From Arenibacter sp. 6A1 (lineage in GTDB: Bacteria; Bacteroidota; Bacteroidia; Flavobacteriales; Flavobacteriaceae): 64,000 nucleotides of DNA. Below, piece after piece: positions 28,627-37,675 of the stretch (the first letter of the stretch is position 1; the number at the start of each line of letters is the position of its first letter). A program made the position numbers and the translations under genes. Below the pieces are notes generated by a model. It worked only from the letters and a program-made list of their open reading frames with translations. It did not search any database and was not told the origin of the DNA. The DNA lies in assembly GCF_012272855.1 (NCBI RefSeq), contig NZ_JAAXCQ010000007.1, positions 204,350-268,349 on the forward strand, written 5' to 3'.

Positions 28627-29505
28627 TTAATGGGTAGCTTTAAGCGACAAGGCCTTTTCAAAATTGGCTTTAAATCCCAAAGAAACGGGGATGTTATCTT
28701 CCGTTGCGCTTTGAACAGACAGGGCAAAACCCTTTCTTGTTTTCTTACAGGCAGTAATGTGTTGAACGTTTACGATATAAGATCGATGGGTGCGCACCAG
28801 ACTGGCATCTTTAAGTTTTCCCTGTAGTTCTTTTAAACTCGCCCGCACCAGTTCCATGGTCAATTTTTCTCCTTTTAAATAAAAGATTTCCAAATAATTT
28901 CCGGCAGATTTAACGTATACCAATTGGTGGTATTTTATGGCTAGGACTACCTTGTCGTTTTCTCCCGTAATGGTTAGCAGCTCATTGGCCTTATCTATCA
29001 TTGGACGCGCTGGGTTTTGTTGTTCCTTCTTATAGTACGCTAGTTTTTGCATTAATTGCATATACCAAAAAAAGAGAATGTAGGGGACTCCTATGATGAG
29101 CCCTACCTGCTTAAAGGTATTATAGAACTCGTATACATTTTCTTCGAAAGGCATGTAAAGCGGATTGTAAATAACAAAGATCGAAACCGTAATCAATACC
29201 ACTTCCAGCACCGACCATAAAATAAGGCTATAGATTTTAAGGTGGTGTAATTTTATCAAGGGACGCAACACAAACTGGGAAAACAATATGATGGCTGCCC
29301 CTATCAACACAAACTGATGGTAGTAACTTTTGCCCCACTCATCCAAATCAAAAGGATCGTATATAGTTATAAAAAGCAAGGAGTATACAGAAATAAACCC
29401 CACCAATAAAAGCCTGTTTTTGGAAGTATCCAAAAACCGAACATCTTGCCGTAAAACATTGGTCATAGGTCGTCTTTTAGTACTCACTTTTACTGCTGTT
29501 ACCAT
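28627..29505 (-). CDS. Membrane-anchored LytTR-family DNA-binding regulator
   Basis: The 292-residue protein has four hydrophobic segments (about residues 32-50, 65-82, 92-112 and 135-152), then a LytTR DNA-binding domain (about 185-285). The domain is recognisable by LVYVKSAGNYLEIFYLKGEKLTMELVRASLKELQ and VRTHRSYIVNVQHI. No receiver domain is present, so this is the membrane-integral LytTR type that may sense a membrane or extracellular signal directly. Target genes are unknown. It stands alone. Confidence 0.88.
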   Translation of the reverse strand: MVTAVKVSTKRRPMTNVLRQDVRFLDTSKNRLLLVGFISVYSLLFITIYDPFDLDEWGKSYYHQFVLIGAAIILFSQFVLRPLIKLHHLKIYSLILWSVLEVVLITVSIFVIYNPLYMPFEENVYEFYNTFKQVGLIIGVPYILFFWYMQLMQKLAYYKKEQQNPARPMIDKANELLTITGENDKVVLAIKYHQLVYVKSAGNYLEIFYLKGEKLTMELVRASLKELQGKLKDASLVRTHRSYIVNVQHITACKKTRKGFALSVQSATEDNIPVSLGFKANFEKALSLKATH

Positions 29506-29674
29506 CCTCCAAAACCATATTTTTTAGATCCGTTTCCACAGCGGGCTTATGGGAAATCGTTTTTAAAAGGATACTCATATTTTACTTTGGACTTTTAATT
29601 CTCCTAAAGTAACTAAAAAAATAACAATCCCATGATGCCATAAAACCTTGGCCTTGCAACAATTATTTTCCGTT

Positions 29675-30211
29675 CTACCCGCTATGGGTGTCTCGGAAGG
29701 CGGTTTGAAACTCTTTTAGCGTACTTGCAGCATGGCCCGAGAGCTCCAAAAAATACTGCTGCTGCCATTCTTGGGTATTTTGGGCCTGCTTGCTAGTAAG
29801 TCGGTCCCAAGGCGGGTACACCCTTATCCCCCTTTTACCGGGCTTTTTTGCACTAGAGAAGACCCCTTGGTGCAGCAATGCCGATAGTGGAAATATAAAT
29901 TGGCCACAACCAAATTCGGAAACGGCATTTATCACTAAAAACTCTACCCCATCATTTTCGGTATAGGGAGCGGTACCTCCCTCCGCGCTGCGCTTCCAAA
30001 TAGCCACAAACTGACCTGTTTTTTTAGGGGTTTGTTTGGCGGTTCGCCCTATCACGGAAAATCCGTTGAGGGTATAAGAACAAGCCCCATAAGCCGCACC
30101 TTCTCCCTTTGTAAAATCGGTTAGGACAATCCCGGGGGAATCGTATAATAGGCTTATTCCTTTAGGCCAACCTATAGCCATCAAAAGGGCACTGGTATTG
30201 GTGTTTTGCAT
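29675..30211 (-). CDS. MepB-family protein
   Basis: The 178-residue protein matches the MepB family, named for a gene downstream of the MepA multidrug efflux pump in Staphylococcus: YGACSYTLNGFSVIGRTAKQTPKKTGQFVAIWKRS, then FGQFIFP-type motif GCGQFIFPLSALLHQGV and GIRVYPPWD. The family's molecular function is unknown; a nucleic-acid-related role has been suggested only by fold. No efflux gene is adjacent here. Confidence 0.8.
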   Translation of the reverse strand: MQNTNTSALLMAIGWPKGISLLYDSPGIVLTDFTKGEGAAYGACSYTLNGFSVIGRTAKQTPKKTGQFVAIWKRSAEGGTAPYTENDGVEFLVINAVSEFGCGQFIFPLSALLHQGVFSSAKKPGKRGIRVYPPWDRLTSKQAQNTQEWQQQYFLELSGHAASTLKEFQTAFRDTHSG

Positions 30212-30530
30212 ATGCTACCGTTTCGTTTTATGCCAATATACTCCTGGCGCAGGCTCGTAAAAATAGCGCTAAACATCCATGTCCCCTTATGTTTCCAAGA
30301 AAGGTGCTAAAAAAAAGCGCTCAGGATATGTATGTAACGCCACAAATGGCCCAATTCTTGATTGTATAAACGACTGAACTAAAAGCCAATGCCCTTTTAG
30401 ACGGTGCGAATTATAATAATATTAACGAGGCTATAAAAAAATATTAACATCTAAAAAGCAACCTTTGCCCGTATCTATATCTATAGGGTAAGAACTTTTT
30501 AAGTTTTCAATACTATAAAATTATCAAAGC
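30212..30530. other. Intergenic region, AT-rich
   Basis: I see no gene or repeat. The right half is very AT-rich and probably carries the promoter for the small gene at 30531. Confidence 0.5.
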
Positions 30531-30662
30531 ATGATTGAGGAATTATTAACTTTTACGATGAATTTAATAGATCAGTACCCGTACTTATCTATAAGTCTGT
30601 GTTTAGTACTGGTATTATTTTTAATTGGGGTCGAAGTAAAGAGCAAATATTCTAACAAATAA
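30531..30662 (+). CDS. Small single-pass membrane protein (43 aa, hypothetical)
   Basis: The ATG at 30531 opens a 43-residue frame. It has an acidic start (MIEELLTFT), a hydrophobic segment (LSISLCLVLVLFLIGVEV) and a basic tail (KSKYSNK), followed by two stop codons. A strong hairpin terminator follows 35 nt later. The amphipathic head, a single membrane segment and its own terminator together suggest a real small membrane peptide. I do not recognise a family. It could also be the toxin-like part of a small RNA-regulated system, but no antisense signal is obvious. Confidence 0.5.
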   Translation: MIEELLTFTMNLIDQYPYLSISLCLVLVLFLIGVEVKSKYSNK

Positions 30663-30696
30663 TAACTTGTCCTTTTTCCAAGGATTTCCCCTCATT

Positions 30697-30754
30697 AAAA
30701 AAAGCGCTGTACGGTTTAGGATACTAATTATCCTGGCTTTTACGGCGCTTTTTT
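30697..30754. terminator. Long hairpin terminator
   Basis: The arms aaaaaaagcgc and gcgctttttt enclose further partial pairing (acggtttaggat / atcctggctttt region). The T-run follows on the plus strand, so it ends transcription of the 43-aa gene. Confidence 0.8.
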
Positions 30755-31033
30755 GGTGGCAATTTTTTTAAAGCTTCCCCTTTCTTATTGTAAAATCCTT
30801 CTCCCTTTTGCTCTCACAAACATTAGGATGGCAAAGTGCAAAAATCCGGCGACCTTCACCACACGGTCCATGTATATCTTAATCCAGGGGTCCTATCATT
30901 TCTTTTTCGTACCATATATAAGGTCATGGCTATGGTTACAATTTCAAGGAGTTTTGTAAATTTATGTCATCTGCCTTGCAAGGATGCGCAGCGGTAACAG
31001 TGTTCCCCTTTTTTATCACTAAAAGATTATCTT

Positions 31034-31330
31034 ATGTCCTACGAACTCATCCACAACAAAAAAGAACATAGGTTTCAGGTATCTATCGATGGCCATATGG
31101 GCATTGAGGAGTACAAACTTTTCCCAGGCGGTATTGCCTATATCCATACAGAAGTTCCCAAGGCATTGGCCGGTCAAGGGGTAGGCTCGTTCATAGCCAA
31201 GGGCGTATTAGACTATGCCGCCCAGCAAGGCCTAAAGGTAAAGCCTGTGTGCCCGTTTATAAAGGCCTATATCGATAGGCACCACAAGTATCAGGCTAAT
31301 TCTATTGCTCACCAAGACAAGAAATCTTAG
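31034..31330 (+). CDS. GNAT-like N-acetyltransferase, short YjdJ type
   Basis: The 98-residue protein matches the compact single-domain GCN5-related family: GIAYIHTEVPKALAGQGVGSFIAKGVLDYAAQQGLKVKPVCPFIKAYIDRHHKY. The acetyl-CoA loop is GQGVGS (about 52-57). Full length for this family is 90-100 residues, so it is complete. The acetyl acceptor is unknown. Confidence 0.88.
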   Translation: MSYELIHNKKEHRFQVSIDGHMGIEEYKLFPGGIAYIHTEVPKALAGQGVGSFIAKGVLDYAAQQGLKVKPVCPFIKAYIDRHHKYQANSIAHQDKKS

Positions 31331-31789
31331 CACTAGCAGGGTAATGTTTTTTTGGGCGTTCCCCTATCGGGTCGGGCTTTCCGCTGTATCTTTTTTAGCC
31401 GGCAGGGCCGTCCAAAAAAGGATGCCGCTGCAATCCCTAACACGGCAAAGCACAATCTTCCCTGTCAATCCTTATATTCAAAAAGAAAGATTTCCTTATG
31501 ATCGTGGGCTATCTACCTCGCGATTGCACACCTTTTGAAAAGCATATTTTTTCTGCAAAAATAATTATTTACAGAAAATTACTTCTTTTTTAAAAAATAA
31601 ACCTTCAGCTCCTTCCCGTCGAAACAAACCCAAAACACATTGGTTTACAGCTTCTTATATCCGTGAAAATTACATTTAAAAATGTACTAAAAGCAAACAA
31701 AAAACGAATGATTTCAATTTCTGACAAAAGTCATGTTTTCCACTAGCAATAAGTCGCAGTTTTGCCCTATATAATTAAAGAAATGAATT
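31331..31789. other. Intergenic region with class II dispersed repeat and YceI promoter region
   Basis: The first part is a dispersed repeat (31354-31443). The second part is very AT-rich (31530-31790) and precedes the YceI operon. A TTGCCCTATATAA tract ending about 20 nt before the ATG may be promoter, but boxes are not certain. Confidence 0.55.
31354..31443 (-). repeat. Dispersed repeat, class II copy 1
   Basis: It starts gggcgttcccctatcggg and ends gccgctgcaatccctaacac, so its ends are the complement of the class I ends. The centre differs: a cttttttag ... ccaaaaaag hairpin. The close relative is 51759-51850. Confidence 0.85.
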
Positions 31790-32374
31790 ATGAGTCACAT
31801 TAAAACAGGGTTCGCATTTATAGCAAGTTTATGCATTTTCTTGCTTTTCAACAACATGGCCGTTGCCCAACAGTTCAAAATAATCAATGAAAAATCGTCC
31901 TTAAGTGTTTTAGGGACCTCTAGTATACACGACTGGGAAATCAGTGCCGAGAATAAGTCGGGGGTATTGGTCTTAAAAAATGGGGAAACCAATGAATTAG
32001 AAAGATTGGATATAGAAATAGCAACGGAAGGTTTAAAAAGTGGAAAGTCTAGTATGGACAAAAACACCCATAAGGCCTTAAAAACCAAAAACCATAAAAA
32101 AATCGTTTTTAACCTTTCCGAAGTACAACAGACCATTCCACTTGGAAATGGGAAATACAAAGTAAAGGTCCAGGGCGACTTAAGTATTGCTGGGGTAAAG
32201 AAGACCATTTCACAAGACTTAGAGCTGGGGATCACTGGCAATACTGCCAAGCTTTCTGGAGAGAATAAAATAAAAATGACCGATTTTAATATAGACCCCC
32301 CTACCGCATTGTTAGGTACCATTACCACCGGGGACGACATCACCATAAAATTCGACATCACCTTAAATAAATAA
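31790..32374 (+). CDS. YceI-family periplasmic protein
   Basis: The 194-residue secreted protein has a signal peptide (cleavage near AVAQQ, residue 27) and the YceI lipocalin-like fold: SSLSVLGTSSIHDWE, then KSGKSSMDKNTHKALKTKNHKKIVFNLSEV and the closing FNIDPPTALLGTITTGDDITIKFDI. YceI proteins bind isoprenoid-type or other hydrophobic ligands. It is followed at 26 nt by an outer-membrane barrel gene and then a second YceI gene, so the three probably form one operon. Confidence 0.9.
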   Translation: MSHIKTGFAFIASLCIFLLFNNMAVAQQFKIINEKSSLSVLGTSSIHDWEISAENKSGVLVLKNGETNELERLDIEIATEGLKSGKSSMDKNTHKALKTKNHKKIVFNLSEVQQTIPLGNGKYKVKVQGDLSIAGVKKTISQDLELGITGNTAKLSGENKIKMTDFNIDPPTALLGTITTGDDITIKFDITLNK

Positions 32375-32400
32375 AATTATCACTACCAAAAATCAGAATC

Positions 32401-33669
32401 ATGAGAACATTTATTAAAAATACCCTGGGGATTACCTTACTATTGGCCGGAATGGGACTGCAGGCACAAGATCGCACCCTAGACAATTACAGACAGCCAG
32501 ACAAAAATGGCCTGAACGTTTTTGAGGCGCCAAAAGATGTAACAACTACTTTTGATGGCGTAAAAGTACGAATAGGGGGCTCCTCTACCCTACAGTATCA
32601 AAGTTTAGAGCATTCTAACTCTGGTGCCGTACCGCTAAAAGAAATCGGTACTAACTTTAACTTGGCCACGGCAAACCTAGATTTGGACGTTGCTTTGTTC
32701 GATGGGGTAAGAATGCACCTAAGAACCTATTTGTCTTCTAGACACCACCCAGAACCTTATGTAAAAGGAGGGTATTTCCAAATAGACAAACTAGACTTCA
32801 TTAATGAAGGGTTTATGGAAGATGTAATGCAGTATGTTACCGTTAAAATAGGGCATATGGAAAACAACTATGGTGATGCACACTTTAGAAGAACCGATAA
32901 TGCTCAAGCTATCTACAACCCATTTGTTGGAAACCTAATTATGGACGCTTTTACCACAGAGGTAGGAGGAGAAGTGTATTTCCGCAAAAATGGCTTTATC
33001 AGTATGCTAGGCGTTAGTAATGGTAAACTAAATCAGGACGTAAGCGAAACCAATGGAAAAACAGGAGGAGCTTCTTTCTTGGCAAAACTAGGGTACGACA
33101 AACAAGCTACCGAAGATTTAAGATACCGAATTACGGGAAGTTTATATACTACAGGTTATGTACCTAACTCTTATCTGTATACCGCTGACCGTGCCGGATC
33201 TCGTTACTATTACGTAACCGAAAATAACGAAGCTAGAGCTAGCAGCAACTTTAGGTCTGGAAGATATAACCCGAACATGAGAAACCAAATCACGGCCGTT
33301 ATGATCAACCCCTTTATTAAATACGGAGGCCTAGAGTTTTTTGGAACCTTAGAGCATACCACAGGGAAAGCCAGTACAGAAACCTCTAAAAGAAAGGCTA
33401 CACAATATGCTGGAGAAGTCATTTACCGATTTGGAAAAAATGAAAATGCTTATTTAGGTGGTCGTTACAATGTTGTAGATGCAGAAGAGATGAGTGGCGA
33501 TGACATCAATATTTCTAGATTCCAATTGGGAGCTGGTTGGTTCTTAACGAAAAATATCCTGACCAAAATAGAGTATGTCAATCAGCAATACAAAGATTTC
33601 CCTACGACAAGCATCCTTAACGAAGGAGAGTTTAAGGGATTAATGGTAGAAGCTGCAATCAGTTTCTAA
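32401..33669 (+). CDS. Outer-membrane beta-barrel (porin-like) protein
   Basis: The 422-residue protein has a signal peptide (cleavage near GLQAQD, residue 22) and alternating amphipathic strands throughout. It begins with VRIGGSSTLQYQSLEHSN and ends with a typical barrel-closing strand GLMVEAAISF. It resembles uncharacterised Bacteroidota porin-like proteins encoded beside YceI genes. No TonB box or plug is seen. A channel or adhesion role is possible; substrate unknown. The 3' end and its terminator hairpin are partly duplicated downstream. Confidence 0.8.
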   Translation: MRTFIKNTLGITLLLAGMGLQAQDRTLDNYRQPDKNGLNVFEAPKDVTTTFDGVKVRIGGSSTLQYQSLEHSNSGAVPLKEIGTNFNLATANLDLDVALFDGVRMHLRTYLSSRHHPEPYVKGGYFQIDKLDFINEGFMEDVMQYVTVKIGHMENNYGDAHFRRTDNAQAIYNPFVGNLIMDAFTTEVGGEVYFRKNGFISMLGVSNGKLNQDVSETNGKTGGASFLAKLGYDKQATEDLRYRITGSLYTTGYVPNSYLYTADRAGSRYYYVTENNEARASSNFRSGRYNPNMRNQITAVMINPFIKYGGLEFFGTLEHTTGKASTETSKRKATQYAGEVIYRFGKNENAYLGGRYNVVDAEEMSGDDINISRFQLGAGWFLTKNILTKIEYVNQQYKDFPTTSILNEGEFKGLMVEAAISF

Positions 33670-33868
33670 GCAGTACCAATAAGATAAGTACAATGTGAGG
33701 GTACTTAGCTTATTATATAGTTTGCTTGGGCCAAAAGGTACCAAAAGCTCAGGCAAACTATATCAAGGATTCATGGTAAAAGCTGCTATCAGTTTCTAAC
33801 CAGTACCAATAAGGTAAGTACATTGTGAGGGTACTTACCTTATTGTATTTTGCTTGGACCAAGAGGAA
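33637..33868 (+). repeat. Tandem duplication of the porin 3' end plus terminator (130-nt period)
   Basis: The last ten codons of the barrel gene with their stop and the following hairpin (from 33637) reappear 130 nt later (from 33767). The second copy would encode GFMVKAAISF and a stop. Hairpin arms are aataagataagtac / gtacttagcttatt with one mismatch in the first copy and a perfect 14-bp stem in the second. Confidence 0.85.
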
Positions 33869-33923
33869 TAAGAAGTCCCGGCAAACTTTATAAGGCAAAT
33901 GAACACAACGCTAAACACTACCG

Positions 33924-34520
33924 ATGAAAAAGCTTTTGGGTCTCGCCACATTATTTTTGTTACTTTCCTTTACCATAACGGATTCCAGATTGGATAACAC
34001 CACGGTATATCTGGCTACAGATAGCACCCTACTAATTTCCGGAACCAGTAATATCAATGCTTTTAAATGTCTGTTTAACACCGAAAAAATAGCAGCACCA
34101 ATACCGCTGACGTTTACAAAAATCGGCAACACACACTTCTTTAAAGAAGCTACCTTATTATTAGACAACGATGGCTTTAACTGTGGAAGCCGCTTTATAA
34201 ATAAAGACTTTCACTCCTTATTACAGTCCAAAAAATACCCTAGCATCCTATTGGAACTTAAAAAATTAGAACCTATAGAAAACACCAGGGAAACCTTAAT
34301 TGCCCTTGTAGAAATACAGATTGCAGAACACACCAACGCTTACCATATACCCGTTAGGTATACAAAGTCTAAAAAGCTCAGCGTTTCGGGAGAATTGGCC
34401 TTAAGTTTAGGCGATTTTAAGCTTGAGCCACCTAAAAAAGCATTAGGGCTTATTGTAGTTCACGACACCATTAGGATCAACTTTGACCTAAAGTTGAATA
34501 TGGATACTGTTTCGAGCTAG
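33924..34520 (+). CDS. YceI-family protein (second copy)
   Basis: The 198-residue protein has a signal peptide (to about residue 20) and a YceI-like fold: TDSTLLISGTSNINAFKCLFN, FNCGSRFINKDFHSLLQSKKYPSILLELKKLEP, and the closing FKLEPPKKALGLIVVHDTIRINFDL. It differs strongly from the first YceI protein, so the pair is not a recent duplication. Two duplicated terminators separate it from the barrel gene, so expression may be lower or independent. Confidence 0.85.
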   Translation: MKKLLGLATLFLLLSFTITDSRLDNTTVYLATDSTLLISGTSNINAFKCLFNTEKIAAPIPLTFTKIGNTHFFKEATLLLDNDGFNCGSRFINKDFHSLLQSKKYPSILLELKKLEPIENTRETLIALVEIQIAEHTNAYHIPVRYTKSKKLSVSGELALSLGDFKLEPPKKALGLIVVHDTIRINFDLKLNMDTVSS

Positions 34521-34780
34521 CACTGGATTAATGTGAAAATGTACCAATTAGAAAATGGTATAACGTAGCCATGAATCATTTTGATTAAGTACCAGTTCCG
34601 AAAAATCCTCGAGGTAGCGGAATACACCAATACGAACCTTAAACTAAAATGGCCTCAAAGTCGGGAAACTTAGCGGAACAGTAAGCTTTAGTTTTACACC
34701 TTATGATCAAATAAGATCATTGCACTTTTCATTGGTGTACTAATAGCAGGGACGTGCATATAGTTTGTTCTTGGAAGAGT
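34521..34780. other. Intergenic region with a short hairpin-repeat relic
   Basis: It includes cctcaaagtcgggaaact near 34650, a member of a short hairpin repeat also present near 63132 and 63841. There is no gene. Confidence 0.5.
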
Positions 34781-35177
34781 TCATTTTTTACTTGTTTTCA
34801 TAGGACCGTTTGATTTTGGGGTACCGTAATCCTTTTTGATATCGATATTTAGTTCGTCCTTGGCGACCTCCATCATTTTCTCTAGATAATCGATCATAAT
34901 CTGCTTGCGACCCGATACGTCCTCTAGCTCTTTTATACGAGCTTCAAGCTCCTTTATCTTTTTGTTACTATTGTCTTTCATTTCTATAACCTTAACTCCA
35001 GTTTTCATAAAGGTAGAAAATTTATAGATCCACCGATAAATTATCGGGTGGGGCCACAATTAATTTCACCAATTAGGGTACACTGAACTTGCCTTTTTTG
35101 AAATCGCCAACAAGACGTTTTTTAAATTTTTTCGAGTATTTACCCCCTTTGCGAATACCCCGTACAGTTGCTTTCAT
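34781..35177 (-). pseudogene. Broken IS3-family transposase OrfA remnant
   Basis: Two pieces in different frames make up the helix-turn-helix OrfA of an IS3-type element. The N-terminal piece (35177-35073) has RKGGKYSKKFKKRLVGDFKKGKFSV and ends at a stop. The C-terminal piece (from about 35040 to 34781) has IIYRWIYKFSTF, then a leucine-zipper-like KELEARIKELEDVSGRKQIMIDYLEKMMEVAKDELNI. A deletion between them removes the centre of the HTH. No OrfB integrase follows, so the element cannot move on its own. Confidence 0.8.
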
Positions 35178-35252
35178 TGTTCTCCACTTTTTAGTGGTCA
35201 ACCTATACCAGGGACGTACATCTTTGATAATTGTTTACTGTTTCTTGTAAAA

Positions 35253-35332
35253 GCGTTAGGGACCGCGGCGGCATCCCCGCAGCGAAGCAAGGGATATAGC
35301 CAAGGGCCCGCCCGACGAAGGAGGGAACGCCC
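35253..35332 (+). repeat. Dispersed 80-nt repeat, class I copy 3
   Basis: It has the same 80-nt length and orientation as the copies at 135 and 28392, differing at a few central bases. It lies between the IS3 remnant and the antiporter gene. Confidence 0.87.
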
Positions 35333-35433
35333 AAAAAAACAACCCTTAGAGCATCCTAACATTTAGGACCAACGATCTTCTTGTAGTTTAACAAACCAAT
35401 TAGCATAGGGGCCTTTTCGAGATTGTACTGCCC

Positions 35434-36918
35434 TTAGGATTCACTGCTCATCAACTCCTTAGGTTTAAGGCAGGCATTTACCGCATCTAAGCCTTCCTGG
35501 GTATCGGAGAGCACTACCAGGGTGTCGTTTTCCTGAATAACGGTACTTCCATTAGGGGTAATATATACGCCATTACGCTTAATCATGGCTATAATGGCAT
35601 TTTTGGGAAAGTTTAAATTCACCACCTTTTTATTGGTCGCAAAGCAGCCCGCCGTAATATCAATTTCCTTCATAGCGGCTTTAGGGCCCTCGGAAAGGAA
35701 ACTCTCCAGCTCTGAAACAGACTTATCTTTTTCGGGCATGGCAACATTTAGCCATTTCGCTACCACAGACAGGGTGGTCCCCTGAATTAAGACCGAGGAC
35801 ACCGAGATAAAAAACACAATATTAAAGATCATATCGGCCTTTTCTATACCTGCCAAAAGCGGATAGGTAGCAAAAACGATCGGCACTGCCCCACGCAATC
35901 CTACCCAGGAAATGTAAAAACGCCTTCTTAGTTTCATCTTAAAAAACATCAGACTTATAAATACGCCCACCGGTCGAGCGACCAAAATCAGGAATACCGA
36001 AATTAGCAATCCGATCCCCATATACGGGAATACCTCCGTTGGAAAAACCAATAATCCCAGGGCTAGGAAGAGTACAATTTGCATTAACCAAGCCAGACCA
36101 TCGAACATTTTTAGGATGGTTTTTTTATGGATCAGGTCCTGGTTTCCTAAATAAACCGCACAGATATAAATGGCCAAGAACCCGTTCCCTCCCACAAAAT
36201 CGGTGGCCGAAAAGGTAATGAACATCAGGGCTATGACCAATACGGGATACAGCCCCTCAAAATCGAGTTTTATTCTGTTAATGATAATTTTGCTCAGTTT
36301 TCCAAAGCCAAATCCGGCTATCCCTCCAAAAACCATTTGTTGTAAGAACAAGGGGATTAAAGAGGCTAAACTCTGATCCTGATTTACTACTAGCGATAAA
36401 AAAGCAATGGTCAGCACATAGGCCATGGGGTCGTTACTTCCGCTTTCGAGCTCTAATGTAGGCCTTAGATTGGTTTTTAAAGCAAGGCTTTTAGACCGTA
36501 ATATAGAAAACACCGCCGCCGCATCCGTAGAGGAAACGATAGAACCAAGGAGCATACTTTCATAAATGGTAAAGTCCGTCACATAATACACAAACGTCCC
36601 TAGAGAAACGGCCGTTAGCAAAACGCCAAGGGTAGATAACAGTATTCCTTCGCGCATAATGGGCTTTACGGCTTTTAAACTGGTATCAAGTCCCCCGGAG
36701 AACAGTATAAAATTTAGGGACACAATACCTATAAACTGAGCAAGTTGGGGATTGTCAAAACGAATGCCCAAAATACCGTCGGAACCCGCCAACATACCAA
36801 CACCCAAGAAGAGGATTAAGGTAGGCACTCCAAATTTATAGGAAGTTTTCCCTACGATGATACTGACAAAAAGTAATAAAGAACCTATTAAAAGGAAGTT
36901 TTCTATGGTGACGTTCAT
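35434..36918 (-). CDS. nhaP2: K+/H+ antiporter, CPA1 family (NhaP2-like) with TrkA-C domain
   Basis: The 494-residue protein has 12-13 membrane segments. The ion-binding region follows the CPA pattern: SIVSSTDAAAVFSILRS, ESGSNDPMAYVLTIAF and FISWVGLRGAVPIVFATYPLLAG. The cytoplasmic C-terminal 90 residues form a TrkA-C/RCK-like ligand domain (FPKNAIIAMIKRNGVYITPNGSTVIQENDTLVVLSDTQEG). It exchanges potassium (or sodium) for protons across the inner membrane, and the tail probably gates it. It is a single-gene unit. Confidence 0.92.
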   Translation of the reverse strand: MNVTIENFLLIGSLLLFVSIIVGKTSYKFGVPTLILFLGVGMLAGSDGILGIRFDNPQLAQFIGIVSLNFILFSGGLDTSLKAVKPIMREGILLSTLGVLLTAVSLGTFVYYVTDFTIYESMLLGSIVSSTDAAAVFSILRSKSLALKTNLRPTLELESGSNDPMAYVLTIAFLSLVVNQDQSLASLIPLFLQQMVFGGIAGFGFGKLSKIIINRIKLDFEGLYPVLVIALMFITFSATDFVGGNGFLAIYICAVYLGNQDLIHKKTILKMFDGLAWLMQIVLFLALGLLVFPTEVFPYMGIGLLISVFLILVARPVGVFISLMFFKMKLRRRFYISWVGLRGAVPIVFATYPLLAGIEKADMIFNIVFFISVSSVLIQGTTLSVVAKWLNVAMPEKDKSVSELESFLSEGPKAAMKEIDITAGCFATNKKVVNLNFPKNAIIAMIKRNGVYITPNGSTVIQENDTLVVLSDTQEGLDAVNACLKPKELMSSES

Positions 36919-37090
36919 TGATATGTTTTCAGGAATGCAAGTCCCACAAATATACGTATTAAGGTTGAAAAAAAATTAACGCCCCCCTTGTTTATTGTTG
37001 CTTTTTACAGGCTTCCAAGGAGTTTTTTCCGCTCTGCGATAAGAATATAAAGTAGCATTCCAATTGATCGCTATAGCGCCAAAATGGTCT

Positions 37091-37605
37091 TTAAAAAATC
37101 AGTTTGTACAACAAGAGTTCTTCATCATCATTGGGCAAGGTGGTGGTACCGATTAAGGAAAGTCCCAATCGCAATAGCAGGTTTTGGGAGGCCACATTAT
37201 TTTTTACGGTAATGCCGCTAATTTCTTTGATCCCAAAGGAATCTAGCGCTTCCTTCTTTAATTTATTTGCGGCTTCAAAAGCATAGCCTTTTTTCTCGTA
37301 CTGGGGCAATAGGGCAAAACCAATATCGATGCCTTCTAGCCATTCCCTTTTATACAGTCCGCAAGAGCCTATTTTTATATGGTCTTTTTTTCGGATGATG
37401 GTATAGTTAGAAAACCCCAACCGATGCAGCTGTGGAAGCATTTTTCGCTGAATATATTCCTGGGCATTTTGCACCGTTTTTAGGTTCCGATCGCCTATGT
37501 TCGCAACCACTTTGGGGAGTTGAAAAGCTCATATATAAAATCGGCATCTTCTTCCGTAGTAGGTTTTAACAGCAATCGTTCCGTTTCAAAGCTTTTATAG
37601 GTCAT
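37091..37605 (-). pseudogene. GNAT-family N-acetyltransferase with a single-base frameshift
   Basis: An N-terminal piece starts at 37605 (MTYKSFETERLLLKPTTEED) and runs to NSPKWLRT and a stop. The rest continues in the next frame as VANIGDRNLKTVQNAQEYI to the end at 37091. Restoring one G in the tgg-gtt region (37507-37508, where ggg would read as gg) gives NSPKWVANIGDRN, the normal family sequence. The acetyl-CoA site region is GFALLPQYEKKGYAFEAANKLKKEA. It is either a recent pseudogene or a homopolymer sequencing error. Confidence 0.82.
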
Positions 37606-37675
37606 GCCTCAACATCCTTTTTTAGGGCTATGGCTATCAAGCCCATAGCCCCTTATCCCCATAAAACTACATTAA

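Noticed and set aside
31305..31538. 77-aa plus-strand frame
   Set aside because: It reads through the class II dispersed repeat.
31795..32361. 188-aa minus-strand frame
   Set aside because: It is antisense to the YceI gene, which has a clear family match.
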